The position numbers and the translations under genes are program-made. 64,000 nucleotides of DNA from contig NC_022657.1 of assembly GCF_000494755.1 (NCBI RefSeq), positions 259,501-323,500 on the forward strand, in the 5' to 3' direction. Of this stretch, positions 32,355 through 41,128 are shown one piece after another. Each line of letters begins with the position of its first letter. The stretch's first letter is position 1. Below the pieces are notes generated by a model. It did not search any database. It was given only the letters and a program-made list of their open reading frames with translations, and was not told where the DNA came from. This DNA is from Amorphoplanes friuliensis DSM 7358 (GTDB lineage: Bacteria > Actinomycetota > Actinomycetes > Mycobacteriales > Micromonosporaceae).

Positions 32355-33938
32355 GTGTCTCGGAACTGGTGGCGTCACGCCGCGATCTATCAGGTCTACC
32401 CGCGGTCGTTCGCGGATGCGAACGGTGACGGGATCGGTGATCTGGCCGGCATCCGCGCCCGCCTCGGTCACCTGCGCGACCTGGGCATCGACGCCATCTG
32501 GTTCAGCCCCTGGTACCCGTCGCCGATGGCCGACGCGGGGTACGACGTGGCCGACTACCGCGACATCGACCCGATGTTCGGGACGCTCGACGAGGCACGG
32601 GACCTCATCGCCGAAGCGCACCACCTCGGCATCCGCTCCATCGTGGATGTCGTGCCGAACCACTGCTCCGATCAGCACAAGTGGTTTCAGGAAGCCTTGG
32701 GTGCGCGCCTGGGGGAACCCGCCCGGGACCGATTCTGGTTCCGGGCGGGCCGGGGCTCGCTGCCGCCCAACGACTGGCAGTCGACCTTCGGCGGGCCCGC
32801 CTGGACACAACTGCCCGACGGCCAGTGGTACCTGCACCTCTTCGCCCGTGAACAACCCGACTTCAACTGGAACCACCCCGAGGTCCGCGCCGAGTTCGAG
32901 GACATCCTGCGGTTCTGGTTCGACCTCGGCGTCGACGGCATCCGCATCGACTCGGCGGCCATGTGTGTCAAGGACCCCGGCCTGGGCGAGATCAAGGACG
33001 GCGAGCCGCACCCGTACGTCGACCAGGACGGCACCCACGAGATCTACCGCGCGTGGCGCCGCATCGCCGACTCGTACGAGGAGCCCCGCGCGCTGATCGG
33101 CGAGGTCTGGCTCGCCGACTCCGACCGGTTCGCCAAGTATCTGCGGCCGGACGAGATGCACACCGCGTTCAATTTCGACTTCCTCGGCTGCCCCTGGGAC
33201 GCCAAGGCGCTGCGCCGCGTCATCGACGACACGCTCGCCTCGCACGCCCAGGTCGGCGCTCCGAGCACCTGGGTCCTCTCCAACCACGACGTCACCCGGC
33301 ACGTCACCCGGTACGCCCGCGCCGACACCGCCTTCGAGTTTGCGCTGCGCGGAGCCCGGCACCTCCAGCCGACCGACCCGGCCCTCGGTGAACGCCGCGC
33401 CCGGGCCGCCGCCCTGCTGACCACGTCCCTGCCCGGCTCGGTCTACGTCTACCAGGGCGAGGAGCTCGGCCTGCCCGAGGTCGAGGACCTGCCGGACGAG
33501 ATCCGCGACGACCCGATGTACACGCGCAGCGGCGGCTCCGACCCCGGCCGCGACGGCTGCCGGATCCCGCTGCCGTGGACGTCCACCGGCCCGGCCCTGG
33601 GCTTCAACACCACCGGCGAAACCTGGCTGCCGCAGCCGGCGTCCTGGGCGGCTCTGTCCGTGGAGGCCCAGGAATCCGACCCGGACTCGATGCTGCATCT
33701 CTACCGTTCGGCCCTGTCCGCGCGCCGAACGCTGGACGGCCCGATGACCTGGCTGGACGCGCCGGACGGCGTGCTCGCCTTCAGCCGGGGCACCTTCGCC
33801 TGCCTGGTCAACCTGTCCGCTGCGCCCGTGCCGCTGCCGGCCGGCTCGGCGATCGTACTCGCCAGCGGCCCGCTCGCGGACGGTGACCTTCCGCCCGACG
33901 CGGCCGTCTGGCTGCAAACCCTAGACTCGCCCTCATGA
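32355..33938 (+). CDS. GH13 alpha-glucosidase (oligo-glucosidase type)
   Basis: 527 residues without a signal peptide, so cytoplasmic. It opens with [29 protein letters not shown], the hallmark of GH13 alpha-glucosidases. The catalytic nucleophile is Asp199 ([11 protein letters not shown]), the acid/base Glu250 (ALIGEVW) and the third carboxylate Asp312 (LSNHD). It should split imported alpha-gluco-oligosaccharides to glucose. The GTG at 32355 is preceded by AGGGGGAA. It follows the secreted enzyme gene by 11 bp and overlaps the second lacI gene by 4 bp. Confidence 0.93.
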   Translation: MSRNWWRHAAIYQVYPRSFADANGDGIGDLAGIRARLGHLRDLGIDAIWFSPWYPSPMADAGYDVADYRDIDPMFGTLDEARDLIAEAHHLGIRSIVDVVPNHCSDQHKWFQEALGARLGEPARDRFWFRAGRGSLPPNDWQSTFGGPAWTQLPDGQWYLHLFAREQPDFNWNHPEVRAEFEDILRFWFDLGVDGIRIDSAAMCVKDPGLGEIKDGEPHPYVDQDGTHEIYRAWRRIADSYEEPRALIGEVWLADSDRFAKYLRPDEMHTAFNFDFLGCPWDAKALRRVIDDTLASHAQVGAPSTWVLSNHDVTRHVTRYARADTAFEFALRGARHLQPTDPALGERRARAAALLTTSLPGSVYVYQGEELGLPEVEDLPDEIRDDPMYTRSGGSDPGRDGCRIPLPWTSTGPALGFNTTGETWLPQPASWAALSVEAQESDPDSMLHLYRSALSARRTLDGPMTWLDAPDGVLAFSRGTFACLVNLSAAPVPLPAGSAIVLASGPLADGDLPPDAAVWLQTLDSPS

Positions 33939-34960
33939 CCCGCAGACTCGCCGACGTCGCCCAGCACGTCGGGGTCAGCCAGGCCACGGTGTCCCGCGTG
34001 CTCAACGACAAACCCGGCATCTCGCAGGCCACCCGGGACGCGGTCCTCACGGCCCTCGACGTCCTCGGCTACGAACGCCCCAACAAACTCCGCGGCGAAC
34101 GCGCCCGCCTCGTCGGCATCGTGCTCCCGGAAATGACCAACCCGGTCTTCCCAGCTCTCGCCGAGGCCATGGCGGGCGCTCTCGCCAAGCGCGGCTTCAG
34201 CCCGGTGCTCTGCACCCGTACGGTCGACGGGGTCCCCGAGGCGGACTACGTCTCGATCCTCCTGGAACAACAGGTCTCCGGCGTCCTCTTCGGCGGCGGC
34301 CTCTACCAGGAAGCGGACGCCGACCACACCCACTACGCAGCCCTGCGCGAACGGTCCCTGCCGACCGTGCTGGTCAACGCCGCGGTCGAAGGACTCGGCT
34401 TCCCCCAGGTCTGCACCGACGACGGCCACGGCATCGACCAGGCCTACGGCCACCTGGCGGCCCTCGGGCACGACCGCATCGGGCTGCTGCTCGGCCCGGC
34501 CGACCACGTGCCGAGCGCTCGCAAACTGGCGGCGTACCTCGCGGCCCGCGAACGCCACGGCCACGACGGCCCGGCCCTCATCGGCCGCTCCCCGTTCGCC
34601 ATGGCCGAAGCCCAGGTCGCCGCCGCCCGCATGATCACCGAAGGCGCGGGCGCCCTCATCTGCGCCAGCGACGTCGCCGCCATCGGCGCGATCCGCGCCG
34701 CCCACCGCATGGGCCGCTCGGTGCCGGGCGACGTGTCGATCATCGGCTACGACGACTCCCCGGTGATGGCCTGCACGGACCCGCCGCTGACCACGATCCG
34801 CCAGCCGGTCGACGCGATGGGCCACGCGGCGGTCTCCCTGCTCCTCCACCAGATCGACGGCCACCCCGGCCGAAACGAAGAACTCCTCTTCGAACCCGAA
34901 CTCGTGGTCCGCAACACCACCGGCGCTGCACGCAAGACCGGGGTCGCGGCACTTTCCTGA
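33935..34960 (+). CDS. LacI-family transcriptional regulator (second copy in the locus)
   Basis: 341 residues, with helix-turn-helix [40 protein letters not shown] and a ligand domain containing LVGIVLPEMTNPVFPAL and ICASDVAAIGAIRAAHRMGRSVPGDVSIIGYDDS. It resembles the LacI protein encoded at 26956 along its whole length, suggesting an old duplication, and the recognition helices (SEATVSRVLH versus SQATVSRVLN) are nearly the same, so they may share operators. It overlaps the glucosidase gene by 4 bp and is co-transcribed with it. Confidence 0.92.
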   Translation: MTRRLADVAQHVGVSQATVSRVLNDKPGISQATRDAVLTALDVLGYERPNKLRGERARLVGIVLPEMTNPVFPALAEAMAGALAKRGFSPVLCTRTVDGVPEADYVSILLEQQVSGVLFGGGLYQEADADHTHYAALRERSLPTVLVNAAVEGLGFPQVCTDDGHGIDQAYGHLAALGHDRIGLLLGPADHVPSARKLAAYLAARERHGHDGPALIGRSPFAMAEAQVAAARMITEGAGALICASDVAAIGAIRAAHRMGRSVPGDVSIIGYDDSPVMACTDPPLTTIRQPVDAMGHAAVSLLLHQIDGHPGRNEELLFEPELVVRNTTGAARKTGVAALS

Positions 34961-34997
34961 TCGAGACCCTCCGAAGTGGTGGGTCCGGGAAGGGACC

Positions 34998-35162
34998 ATG
35001 CCGAACCACGACGAGAACAGTGAAGCTGTGCTGGCACTGAACACAGCGCTGATCAGCGTGCCTGCCGCCTGGGTGAGCTCCGGCTCGCTGGCCGTGACGG
35101 CGATCGCTGCCGCTACCGCCTTCGCATCATTTGCCGTTTATCTACACCGCCGCTTCCCCTGA
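34998..35162 (+). CDS. Possible 54-residue single-helix membrane peptide
   Basis: A short frame starting at an ATG with GGGAAGGG a few bases upstream. It encodes MPNHDENSEAVLALNTALIS and then a hydrophobic stretch (about residues 25-48, SSGSLAVTAIAAATAFASFA) ending in YLHRRFP, a topology of one membrane helix with a positive tail. No family is recognised. It is supported only by the ribosome site and the plausible helix. Confidence 0.4.
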   Translation: MPNHDENSEAVLALNTALISVPAAWVSSGSLAVTAIAAATAFASFAVYLHRRFP

Positions 35163-35242
35163 TCGGCGGGACGGCTGCACGCTGACGCGGTCAGCCGCAC
35201 TTACCTGATGAGATCCAGGAGAACCGGCGGGTGCTGGACATG

Positions 35243-35266
35243 AGTCGTTGCCTGCAGCCAACGACT
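35243..35266. promoter_or_regulatory. Inverted repeat AGTCGTTG / CAACGACT before a sigma factor gene
   Basis: Two perfect 8-base arms around an 8-base loop, about 85 bases before the GTG of the sigma factor gene. The same gap holds further dyads, GCTGAC-gcg-GTCAGC (35181-35195) and GGGGCC-gtcc-GGCCCC (35289-35304). They may be operators or transcript-end hairpins; the rest of the gap 34961-35352 shows only the small frame at 34998. Confidence 0.4.
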
Positions 35267-35352
35267 GATGTGCGCTACCCGACGCTCCGGGGCCGTCCGG
35301 CCCCTCGAAGAGTGCCGTCCGTGGGCGGCAACCTGTCCGATCGGAGTAGCGC

Positions 35353-35859
35353 GTGGTCGAGCACGCTGGGACGAAGTTCGAGGACTTCTATCGCGCCGAG
35401 TTGAGGCCGCTGATCTGGTTTGCCGTGCGCGTCGGTGCCGCGCGCGCGGAAACCGAGGACGTGGCGCAGGAGGCGATGAAAGCGGCCTGGGCCGGCTGGG
35501 CCAGGATCGAGAACCCGCGGGCCTACGTCCGGACGGCTGTCCTGCGGGTGGTCAGACGAACCGGGTACCAGGTCAAACGCAACCAGGAGGCGGCGCTGCG
35601 GGCAGCCGGACCGCCCGGTGTCGGCGCTGAGTCCTTCGAGGCGGAGGCGCGCCGGGTGCTCGATCTGCTCCGGGCCCTTCCCGAGGCGCAACGGGAGGTG
35701 ATGGCGCTGACGATGGACGGCTACGACCCGCTGGCGATCTCGCAGATCACCGGTCGTAAGGACAGCACCGTGCGCTCGCACCTGCGCCATGCACGGCGGA
35801 ATCTCACCCGGGCGATCGACGAACACCATCCGGAGAAGGAGGCGAACGATGGATCATGA
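35353..35859 (+). CDS. ECF-type RNA polymerase sigma factor
   Basis: 168 residues: sigma region 2 (FEDFYRAELRPLIWFAVRVGAARAETEDVAQEAMKAAW, with the ARIENPRAYVRTAVLR helix) and region 4 (LRALPEAQREVMALTMDGYDPLAISQITGRKDSTVRSHLRHARRNL). No extra C-terminal domain is present. The GTG at 35353 has CGGAG 6 bases upstream. Its stop lies 11 bp inside a small downstream gene, where an anti-sigma factor would be expected, but only a 55-residue frame follows. Confidence 0.9.
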   Translation: MVEHAGTKFEDFYRAELRPLIWFAVRVGAARAETEDVAQEAMKAAWAGWARIENPRAYVRTAVLRVVRRTGYQVKRNQEAALRAAGPPGVGAESFEAEARRVLDLLRALPEAQREVMALTMDGYDPLAISQITGRKDSTVRSHLRHARRNLTRAIDEHHPEKEANDGS

Positions 35860-36016
35860 CAGCACCGAGGCCCTCGATCGGCTCCTCGATCGGGCCACCA
35901 GCTCGGCCCTGAAGACGCTGGCGGCCGAGGTCGACGTCGACGACCGATGGCGTGAGCTTCAGCGCGACGTGGGGGAGGGCGAACCGCCGCCTAGCGCTTC
36001 GGGGGAGTGCGGGTGA
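35849..36016 (+). CDS. Small acidic protein, possible remnant of an anti-sigma partner
   Basis: 55 residues, starting at an ATG with GGAG nearby and overlapping the sigma gene by 11 bp: MDHDSTEALDRLLDRATSSA followed by KTLAAEVDVDDRWRELQRDV. Companion genes of such sigma factors often start with a similar acidic helical segment and then continue into a membrane helix and an extracytoplasmic domain. Here the frame ends after the first helix, and its last 26 bases overlap the convergent secreted-protein gene. It may be a truncated gene or a genuine small regulator. Confidence 0.5.
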   Translation: MDHDSTEALDRLLDRATSSALKTLAAEVDVDDRWRELQRDVGEGEPPPSASGECG

Positions 36017-36887
36017 CCTGGCAGTCGCCGGCGGTCCAGGTGTCGTAGCGGGTGAGCCAGTTGAGGCAGAAGCCGCCGGTGCGTTGTTGCGCCATGTCGC
36101 CGACCTGGGTGTCGACGTCCTCGCGCCAGTAGCGGGGCATGCTGCCGGCGCCGGGCGGGCGGAGCTGGACGTTGTCGACCGTGACCGGGGGGACGAGCAG
36201 GCGGGCGGCGCGGCTGGCGTCGACGTGGACCTCCACGTATTGCTCGACGTAGGCGGTGGGGCCGATCGGGAGCTGCTGGGCGGTCAGGAGGTTCCAGCGG
36301 TTGTTCCACCAGAGCCACGCCTGCCAGACGTTGTTGCCGTCGGTGTGCAGGTCGAGCCATGCTTTGTCGCCCGGGCGCAGCTGGTACTGGTCGTAGAACT
36401 GCCAGGTCTTCGTGTTGGTGTTGAAGGTGTAGATGTGCTGGCGGCCGGCGCCCGCCCAGCCGGTCTCGGCCCAGCCGGCCTCGAGCCAGGCGATGTTGCC
36501 GCCGCCCAGGTCGCGCTTGACCATGAAACGGCCGGCGACGAAGTCGTACGTGCCGGGGCGGACGCCGCCGTCGACGATGCCGATGCGGCCGGAGACGCCG
36601 CCCCATTCGCCGCCGGTGCCGGCGCCGAGGTGGTGGTAGCCGCTGGGGGTCGTCATGGCTTCGCGGATGCGGTCGAGGCGGACGCCGGATTCGAGGATGG
36701 GTCCGCGGGCCCGGCAGGCGCCCGGGGTGCTGCGGCCGGCCGGTCCGGTCGGAGGTGTGGTGGACGCCTCACCCACCGGGCAGGTGGGCAGGCGGTGGCC
36801 ACGGTGCGACTCGGCCGGTGCTGTCAGCGCCAAGGCTGTGAGCAGGCCACCAAGGGCACACCACCGTGCTACGGACCGGAACTTCAC
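35991..36887 (-). CDS. Secreted protein of unknown function
   Basis: About 298 residues from a GTG at 36887 that has GGGCGAGG upstream. A signal peptide (KFRSVARWCALGGLLTALALTAPAES) is followed by a low-complexity stretch and then a Trp- and Gly-rich domain (TPSGYHHLGAGTGGEWGGVSGRIGI, YTFNTNTKTWQFYDQYQLRPGDKAWLDL, WQAWLWWNNRW), probably all-beta. Two Cys near the C-terminus could form a disulfide. I do not recognise the family. It converges on the sigma factor module. Confidence 0.7.
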   Translation of the reverse strand: MKFRSVARWCALGGLLTALALTAPAESHRGHRLPTCPVGEASTTPPTGPAGRSTPGACRARGPILESGVRLDRIREAMTTPSGYHHLGAGTGGEWGGVSGRIGIVDGGVRPGTYDFVAGRFMVKRDLGGGNIAWLEAGWAETGWAGAGRQHIYTFNTNTKTWQFYDQYQLRPGDKAWLDLHTDGNNVWQAWLWWNNRWNLLTAQQLPIGPTAYVEQYVEVHVDASRAARLLVPPVTVDNVQLRPPGAGSMPRYWREDVDTQVGDMAQQRTGGFCLNWLTRYDTWTAGDCQVTRTPPKR

Positions 36888-37009
36888 GCTGCCCACCTCG
36901 CCCTGCCCAGTCCGGAAAAACAAATCTATGGCTCAACGCCGGACGAGATCGTCCAGTGACGGTTCGCGCCCGGCGATCACTGCCGTGGTCGTGGTGCAAG
37001 ACTGGGAAC

Positions 37010-38473
37010 ATGGCTTCGAAGGGCTTCCCGTACAGCGATCTGCAGAGCTTCATCGCCGCCCTGGAGAAGGCCGGTGAACTGCGGCGGGTCAGCGTTCCGG
37101 TCGATCCGACGCTGGAGATCAGCGAGGTGGTGACCCGGACGGTCCGTGCCGGCGGTCCGGCTCTGCTCTTCGAGCGGCCGACGCGCGGTGAGATGCCGAT
37201 CGTGATCAACCTCTTCGGTACGGAGAAGCGGATGGCGATGGCACTCGGCGTCGATTCGCTGGACGAGATCGGGGACCGGATCGGTTCGCTGATCCAGCCG
37301 GAGCTGCCGGTCGGCTGGTCGGGCATCCGTGAGGGCATCGGCAAGGTGCTGCAGCTCAAGTCCATCCCGCCGCGGAAGGTCAAGAGCGCGCCGTGCCAGG
37401 AGGTGGTGCTCAAGGGTGACGAGGTCGACCTGGGCAAGCTGCCCGGCCTGCAGGTCTGGCCCGGCGACGGCGGCATCTTCCACAACTACGGGCTGACCCA
37501 CACGAAGCACCCGGAGACCGGCAAGCGCAATCTGGGGCTCTACCGGCTGCAGCAGCACTCGAAGAACACCCTCGGCATGCACTGGCAGATCCACAAGGAC
37601 AGCACCGCGCACCACGCCGTCGCCGAACGCCGGGGCGAGCGGCTGCCCGTCGCGATCGCGATCGGCTGTGACCCGGTGGTCAGCTACGCCGCCAGCGCAC
37701 CCCTGCCCGGTGACATCGACGAGTACCTGTTCGCGGGCTTCCTGCGCGGTGAGCGTGTCGAGATGGTCGACTGCCTGACCGTGCCGTTGCAGGTCCCGGC
37801 GGAGGCGCAGATCATCCTCGAGGGTTACCTGGAGCCGGGGGAGCGCGCCCCCGAGGGACCGTTCGGCGACCACACCGGCTTTTACACCCCGGTCGAGCCT
37901 TTCCCGGTGCTGCACATCGAGTGCATGACGATGCGCAAGAAGCCGGTCTACCACTCGATCGTCACGTCGAAGCCGCCGCAGGAGGACCACGGGCTGGGCA
38001 AGGCCACCGAGCGGATCTTCCTGCCGCTGCTCAAGATGCTGATCCCGGACATCGTCGACTACGACATGCCGGCGGCCGGTGTCTTCCACAACTGCGTGAT
38101 CGTCTCGATCCGCAAGCGCTACCCCAAACACGCCCAGAAGATCATGAACGCGATCTGGGGCGCCCACCTGATGTCGCTGTCGAAGCTCATCGTGATCGTC
38201 GACGAGGACTGTGACGTCCACGACTACAACGAGGTCGCTTTCCGGGCGTTCGGCAACGTCGACTACGACCGCGACCTGCTCGTCACGCAGGGGCCCGTCG
38301 ATCACCTCGACCACGCGTCCTACCAGCAGTTCTGGGGCGGTAAGGCGGGCCTGGACGCCACCCGTAAGCTGCCGGCCGAGGGTTACACGCGCGGCTGGCC
38401 GGAAGAGATGACCATGGCGCCGGAGGTGGCCGCCCTCGTCGACAAACGCTGGAAGGAGTACGGGATCTCGTGA
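37010..38473 (+). CDS. ubiD: UbiD-family decarboxylase of the futalosine menaquinone pathway
   Basis: 487 residues typical of UbiD-like enzymes, which use prenylated FMN to remove a carboxyl group from an aromatic ring. Family landmarks include LPGLQVWPGDGGIFHNYGLTHTKHPETGKRNLGLYRLQQHS, the Glu/Arg active-site region PEGPFGDHTGFYTP and DEDCDVHDYNEVAFRAFGN. With the adjacent prenyltransferase (mqnP), the flavin prenyltransferase (ubiX) and mqnE 13 kb downstream, the role is the late decarboxylation in menaquinone synthesis from futalosine-derived 1,4-dihydroxy-6-naphthoate. ATG at 37010. Its TGA overlaps the mqnP GTG by 4 bp. Confidence 0.93.
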   Translation: MASKGFPYSDLQSFIAALEKAGELRRVSVPVDPTLEISEVVTRTVRAGGPALLFERPTRGEMPIVINLFGTEKRMAMALGVDSLDEIGDRIGSLIQPELPVGWSGIREGIGKVLQLKSIPPRKVKSAPCQEVVLKGDEVDLGKLPGLQVWPGDGGIFHNYGLTHTKHPETGKRNLGLYRLQQHSKNTLGMHWQIHKDSTAHHAVAERRGERLPVAIAIGCDPVVSYAASAPLPGDIDEYLFAGFLRGERVEMVDCLTVPLQVPAEAQIILEGYLEPGERAPEGPFGDHTGFYTPVEPFPVLHIECMTMRKKPVYHSIVTSKPPQEDHGLGKATERIFLPLLKMLIPDIVDYDMPAAGVFHNCVIVSIRKRYPKHAQKIMNAIWGAHLMSLSKLIVIVDEDCDVHDYNEVAFRAFGNVDYDRDLLVTQGPVDHLDHASYQQFWGGKAGLDATRKLPAEGYTRGWPEEMTMAPEVAALVDKRWKEYGIS

Positions 38474-39366
38474 CCACTGTCGCGTCGGCCCCCGAGCAGC
38501 CCGGCAAGGTCAAGGCCTTCCTGCGGCTGGTGGCCATCGAGCACTCCGTCTTCGCGCTGCCGTTCGCGTACCTGTCGGCGCTGGTCGCGATGGATCGCCT
38601 CGGCACCGGTGTGCACTGGGTCGACCTGTTGCTGGTCACGGTCGCGATGGTGTCCGGGCGTACGTTTGCCATGGCCGCCAACCGCATCCTGGACCGCAGG
38701 ATCGACGCCTTGAACCCGCGTACCAAAAATCGGGAGCTGGTGACCGGGGCGGTGAGTGTGCGCACGGCCTGGACCGGCGCGGCCGTGTCCCTGGTCGTGC
38801 TCTTCGTGGCCGCGGGCCTGCTCAACTGGCTGTGCCTGGTGCTGTCGCCGCTGGCCGTGATTCCGCTGATCGTCTACCCGTACGCGAAGCGGTTCACGAA
38901 CTTCCCGCACTACGTGCTGGCGCTGGCCCAGGCGGTCGCGCCCGTGGGTGCCTGGCTGGCGATCACCGGCACGTTCGACGGTTCGGGGCCGGCCTGGGTG
39001 CTCGGTGTTGCGGTCGGTCTCTGGATCGGCGGCTTCGACATCATCTACGCCTGCCAGGACGTCGACGTCGACCGGCAGATCGGTGTGCACTCGACGCCGG
39101 CCCGCTTCGGGGTCCGCACGGCGCTGCGCATCTCGACCGTCACGCACGTGGTGACGTTTGTGCTGTTCGTCTGGTTCGGCCAGCTGGTCGGGCTCGGCTG
39201 GCTCTGGTGGGTGGGGCTGGCGCTGACCGCGGTCGCGTTCGCCTACCAGCACATCGTGGTCACCGAGAACGACCTGTCGAAGGTCAACCGGGCGTTCTTC
39301 ACGGCCAACGGCTTTGTCGGGATCGCACTCTTCCTCTTTGCGCTCCTCGATCTGATTTTGTTGTAA
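38470..39366 (+). CDS. mqnP: UbiA-family prenyltransferase, menaquinone biosynthesis MqnP type
   Basis: 298 residues with about eight membrane helices. The two Mg-diphosphate motifs are NRILDRRIDALNPRTKNRELVTG and YACQDVDVDRQIGVHSTPARFG. Such proteins attach the polyprenyl chain to the naphthoate head group. GTG at 38470, overlapping the UbiD-type gene by 4 bp, so the two enzymes are made together. The three-gene neighbourhood (decarboxylase, prenyltransferase, flavin prenyltransferase) matches the futalosine route gene order known in streptomycetes, here split by a sigma factor and its partner. Confidence 0.94.
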   Translation: MTTVASAPEQPGKVKAFLRLVAIEHSVFALPFAYLSALVAMDRLGTGVHWVDLLLVTVAMVSGRTFAMAANRILDRRIDALNPRTKNRELVTGAVSVRTAWTGAAVSLVVLFVAAGLLNWLCLVLSPLAVIPLIVYPYAKRFTNFPHYVLALAQAVAPVGAWLAITGTFDGSGPAWVLGVAVGLWIGGFDIIYACQDVDVDRQIGVHSTPARFGVRTALRISTVTHVVTFVLFVWFGQLVGLGWLWWVGLALTAVAFAYQHIVVTENDLSKVNRAFFTANGFVGIALFLFALLDLILL

Positions 39367-39397
39367 CCCGCCATGGCACTCCTTCCGTCTAGTCCCC

Positions 39398-39925
39398 GTG
39401 AGTGACAGAGAGACGGAGTTCCGGGACTTCGTCAGCGCACAACTGGAGCCCTTGCGCGGCCTGGCCTACCTCACGTGCGGCGACTGGCAGGTGGCGGAGG
39501 ACGCGGTCCTCACGGTGCTCGCCAAGCTGTACGTGAAGTGGAACCGCGTCGACCGGCCGGACAGTTACGCCCGCACGGCGGTGGTCCGCGCGGCGATCGA
39601 CGAGACCCGGCGGCCCTGGTGGCGCCGGGAGAAGTCGCACAGCCACGCGATGCCCGAGCGTTCGCTGCCCGACCGGACCGGCATGGTCGACGACCGGATG
39701 CATCTGCGGCAGGCGTTGATGCAGGTGCCTCCGAGGCTGCGGGCCGTCCTGGTCCTGCGGTTCCTCGAGGGCCTGAGCGTGCAGCAGACCGCCGAGGCCA
39801 TGGGCTGCCCCGAGGGCACGGTGAAGAGCTACACGTCCCGTGGGCTCGAAGCGCTGCGCGAAATCCTGGGTGTTGATCTTTCTGCGGGGACAAGGGAGGG
39901 ACGTCATGAAGCTAGAGCTGTCTGA
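39398..39925 (+). CDS. SigE-family ECF RNA polymerase sigma factor
   Basis: 175 residues with region 2 (FRDFVSAQLEPLRGLAYLTCGDWQVAEDAVLTVLAKLYVKWNRVDRPDSYARTAVVRAAID) and region 4 (VPPRLRAVLVLRFLEGLSVQQTAEAMGCPEGTVKSYTSRGLEALRE), as in the SigE family of actinomycete ECF sigma factors. The GTG at 39398 has no clear ribosome site, so the message may be leaderless. It lies 31 bp after mqnP and overlaps the next gene, its likely anti-sigma partner, by 20 bp. Confidence 0.9.
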   Translation: MSDRETEFRDFVSAQLEPLRGLAYLTCGDWQVAEDAVLTVLAKLYVKWNRVDRPDSYARTAVVRAAIDETRRPWWRREKSHSHAMPERSLPDRTGMVDDRMHLRQALMQVPPRLRAVLVLRFLEGLSVQQTAEAMGCPEGTVKSYTSRGLEALREILGVDLSAGTREGRHEARAV

Positions 39926-41114
39926 GTTGCTGAAAGAGGCCAAGGCGGACGCGCCGCCGCCCCGCTACGGGGTGGACGACGCGGTCGCCGCGGGCCGCAA
40001 GCTGAAGGCCCGGCGCCGGACCCTGTGGAGTGTCGGCGGAGGCGCGGCCCTGGCTGTCGCCGTCGCCGGGGTTGTCGTGCTGCCGCAGGTCGTCGCCCGC
40101 CAGGACGCTCCGGCGACGCCGTCCGCCGCCGCGGCGGCGGCACCGTCCGAGGCCAAGCCGAAGGCCGTGCCGCTGACCTACCCCGAGAGCCGCTGGGAGT
40201 ACGCGTTCCACGGGTACAAGACCGGGAAGTACCAGGTCAATGAGCCGTTCCTGGTGACCGCCGGCTTCCAGCAGGCGACGATCCGGATCGGTGACGAGGT
40301 CGAAGAGGTCTACGGCGAGCTCAAGCGCCCCCTCGAGGAGGGCGAGCAGCCGAAGAAGGAAGATTACAAGATCGCGTACTCCGCGCCCGGTTCGAGCCTG
40401 CTGCTGACCGTGTACCGGCCCGGTGCCTTCGACCCGGCCCTGTTCGCCGACGGCACCAAGGTCAGCGTCGGCGGCAAGTCCGGTCTCTTCAAGAAGAACG
40501 CCCACCTCGACGGCGACCCGACGCGGAAGGACGAGGGCCACCCCGGACTCGCCTGGAAGTACGCCGGCAACGCCTGGGCTGTGATCAACACCTCCAAGCC
40601 GAACGAGACGAGCAGCAAGGACCTCGTGGCGATCGCTCAGGGCCTCAGCGGCGCCGAGGCGTACCCGGCCACCGTCGCCACCAAGCTCAACTTCGTGCCG
40701 GCCGGATACGAGCTGGTCTCCGGTGGCCGCGGCGCCGACTGGCCGAACGGCACCGGCGAGTTCCAGCGGACCAACCTGCGCCTGGTCAAGGGGGCCGAGG
40801 AGAAGGCTACCGGCCTGAAGACGCCGGTGCTCGACGACGAGAACAGCAAGGTCCAGGACATCCGGATCAACCTGTACCGCACCGACTTCTCCGAGAACCG
40901 CCCGCCGCAGGGCGCCGACCAGCTGGCGCCGTACTGCAACAGCGGCAACACCAAGCTCTGCTACCGCATGGCACCGGGCGGCAAGTGGCAGGTGGAGATC
41001 GAGGGCAGCGGCCAGGAGCCGACGTCCGAGCTGAAGAAGATCCTCGCCGGGATCACCTTCGCGTCGATCGAGGACGGCGCGACCTGGTTCCCGATCGAGA
41101 GCGCCACGCCGTAG
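39906..41114 (+). CDS. Membrane-anchored putative anti-sigma/regulatory protein
   Basis: 402 residues. A short cytoplasmic N-terminus (MKLELSELLKEAKADAPPPRYG) typical of partners of SigE-family sigma factors is followed by one membrane helix (about 43-64) and a large extracytoplasmic domain with two C-terminal Cys. The ATG has AAGGGAGGG upstream. Its position overlapping the sigma gene suggests that it binds that sigma factor and releases it on an envelope signal; no recognised zinc anti-sigma motif is present, so this is inference from context and topology. Confidence 0.72.
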   Translation: MKLELSELLKEAKADAPPPRYGVDDAVAAGRKLKARRRTLWSVGGGAALAVAVAGVVVLPQVVARQDAPATPSAAAAAAPSEAKPKAVPLTYPESRWEYAFHGYKTGKYQVNEPFLVTAGFQQATIRIGDEVEEVYGELKRPLEEGEQPKKEDYKIAYSAPGSSLLLTVYRPGAFDPALFADGTKVSVGGKSGLFKKNAHLDGDPTRKDEGHPGLAWKYAGNAWAVINTSKPNETSSKDLVAIAQGLSGAEAYPATVATKLNFVPAGYELVSGGRGADWPNGTGEFQRTNLRLVKGAEEKATGLKTPVLDDENSKVQDIRINLYRTDFSENRPPQGADQLAPYCNSGNTKLCYRMAPGGKWQVEIEGSGQEPTSELKKILAGITFASIEDGATWFPIESATP

Positions 41115-41128
41115 CGCATCCTTGAGGG

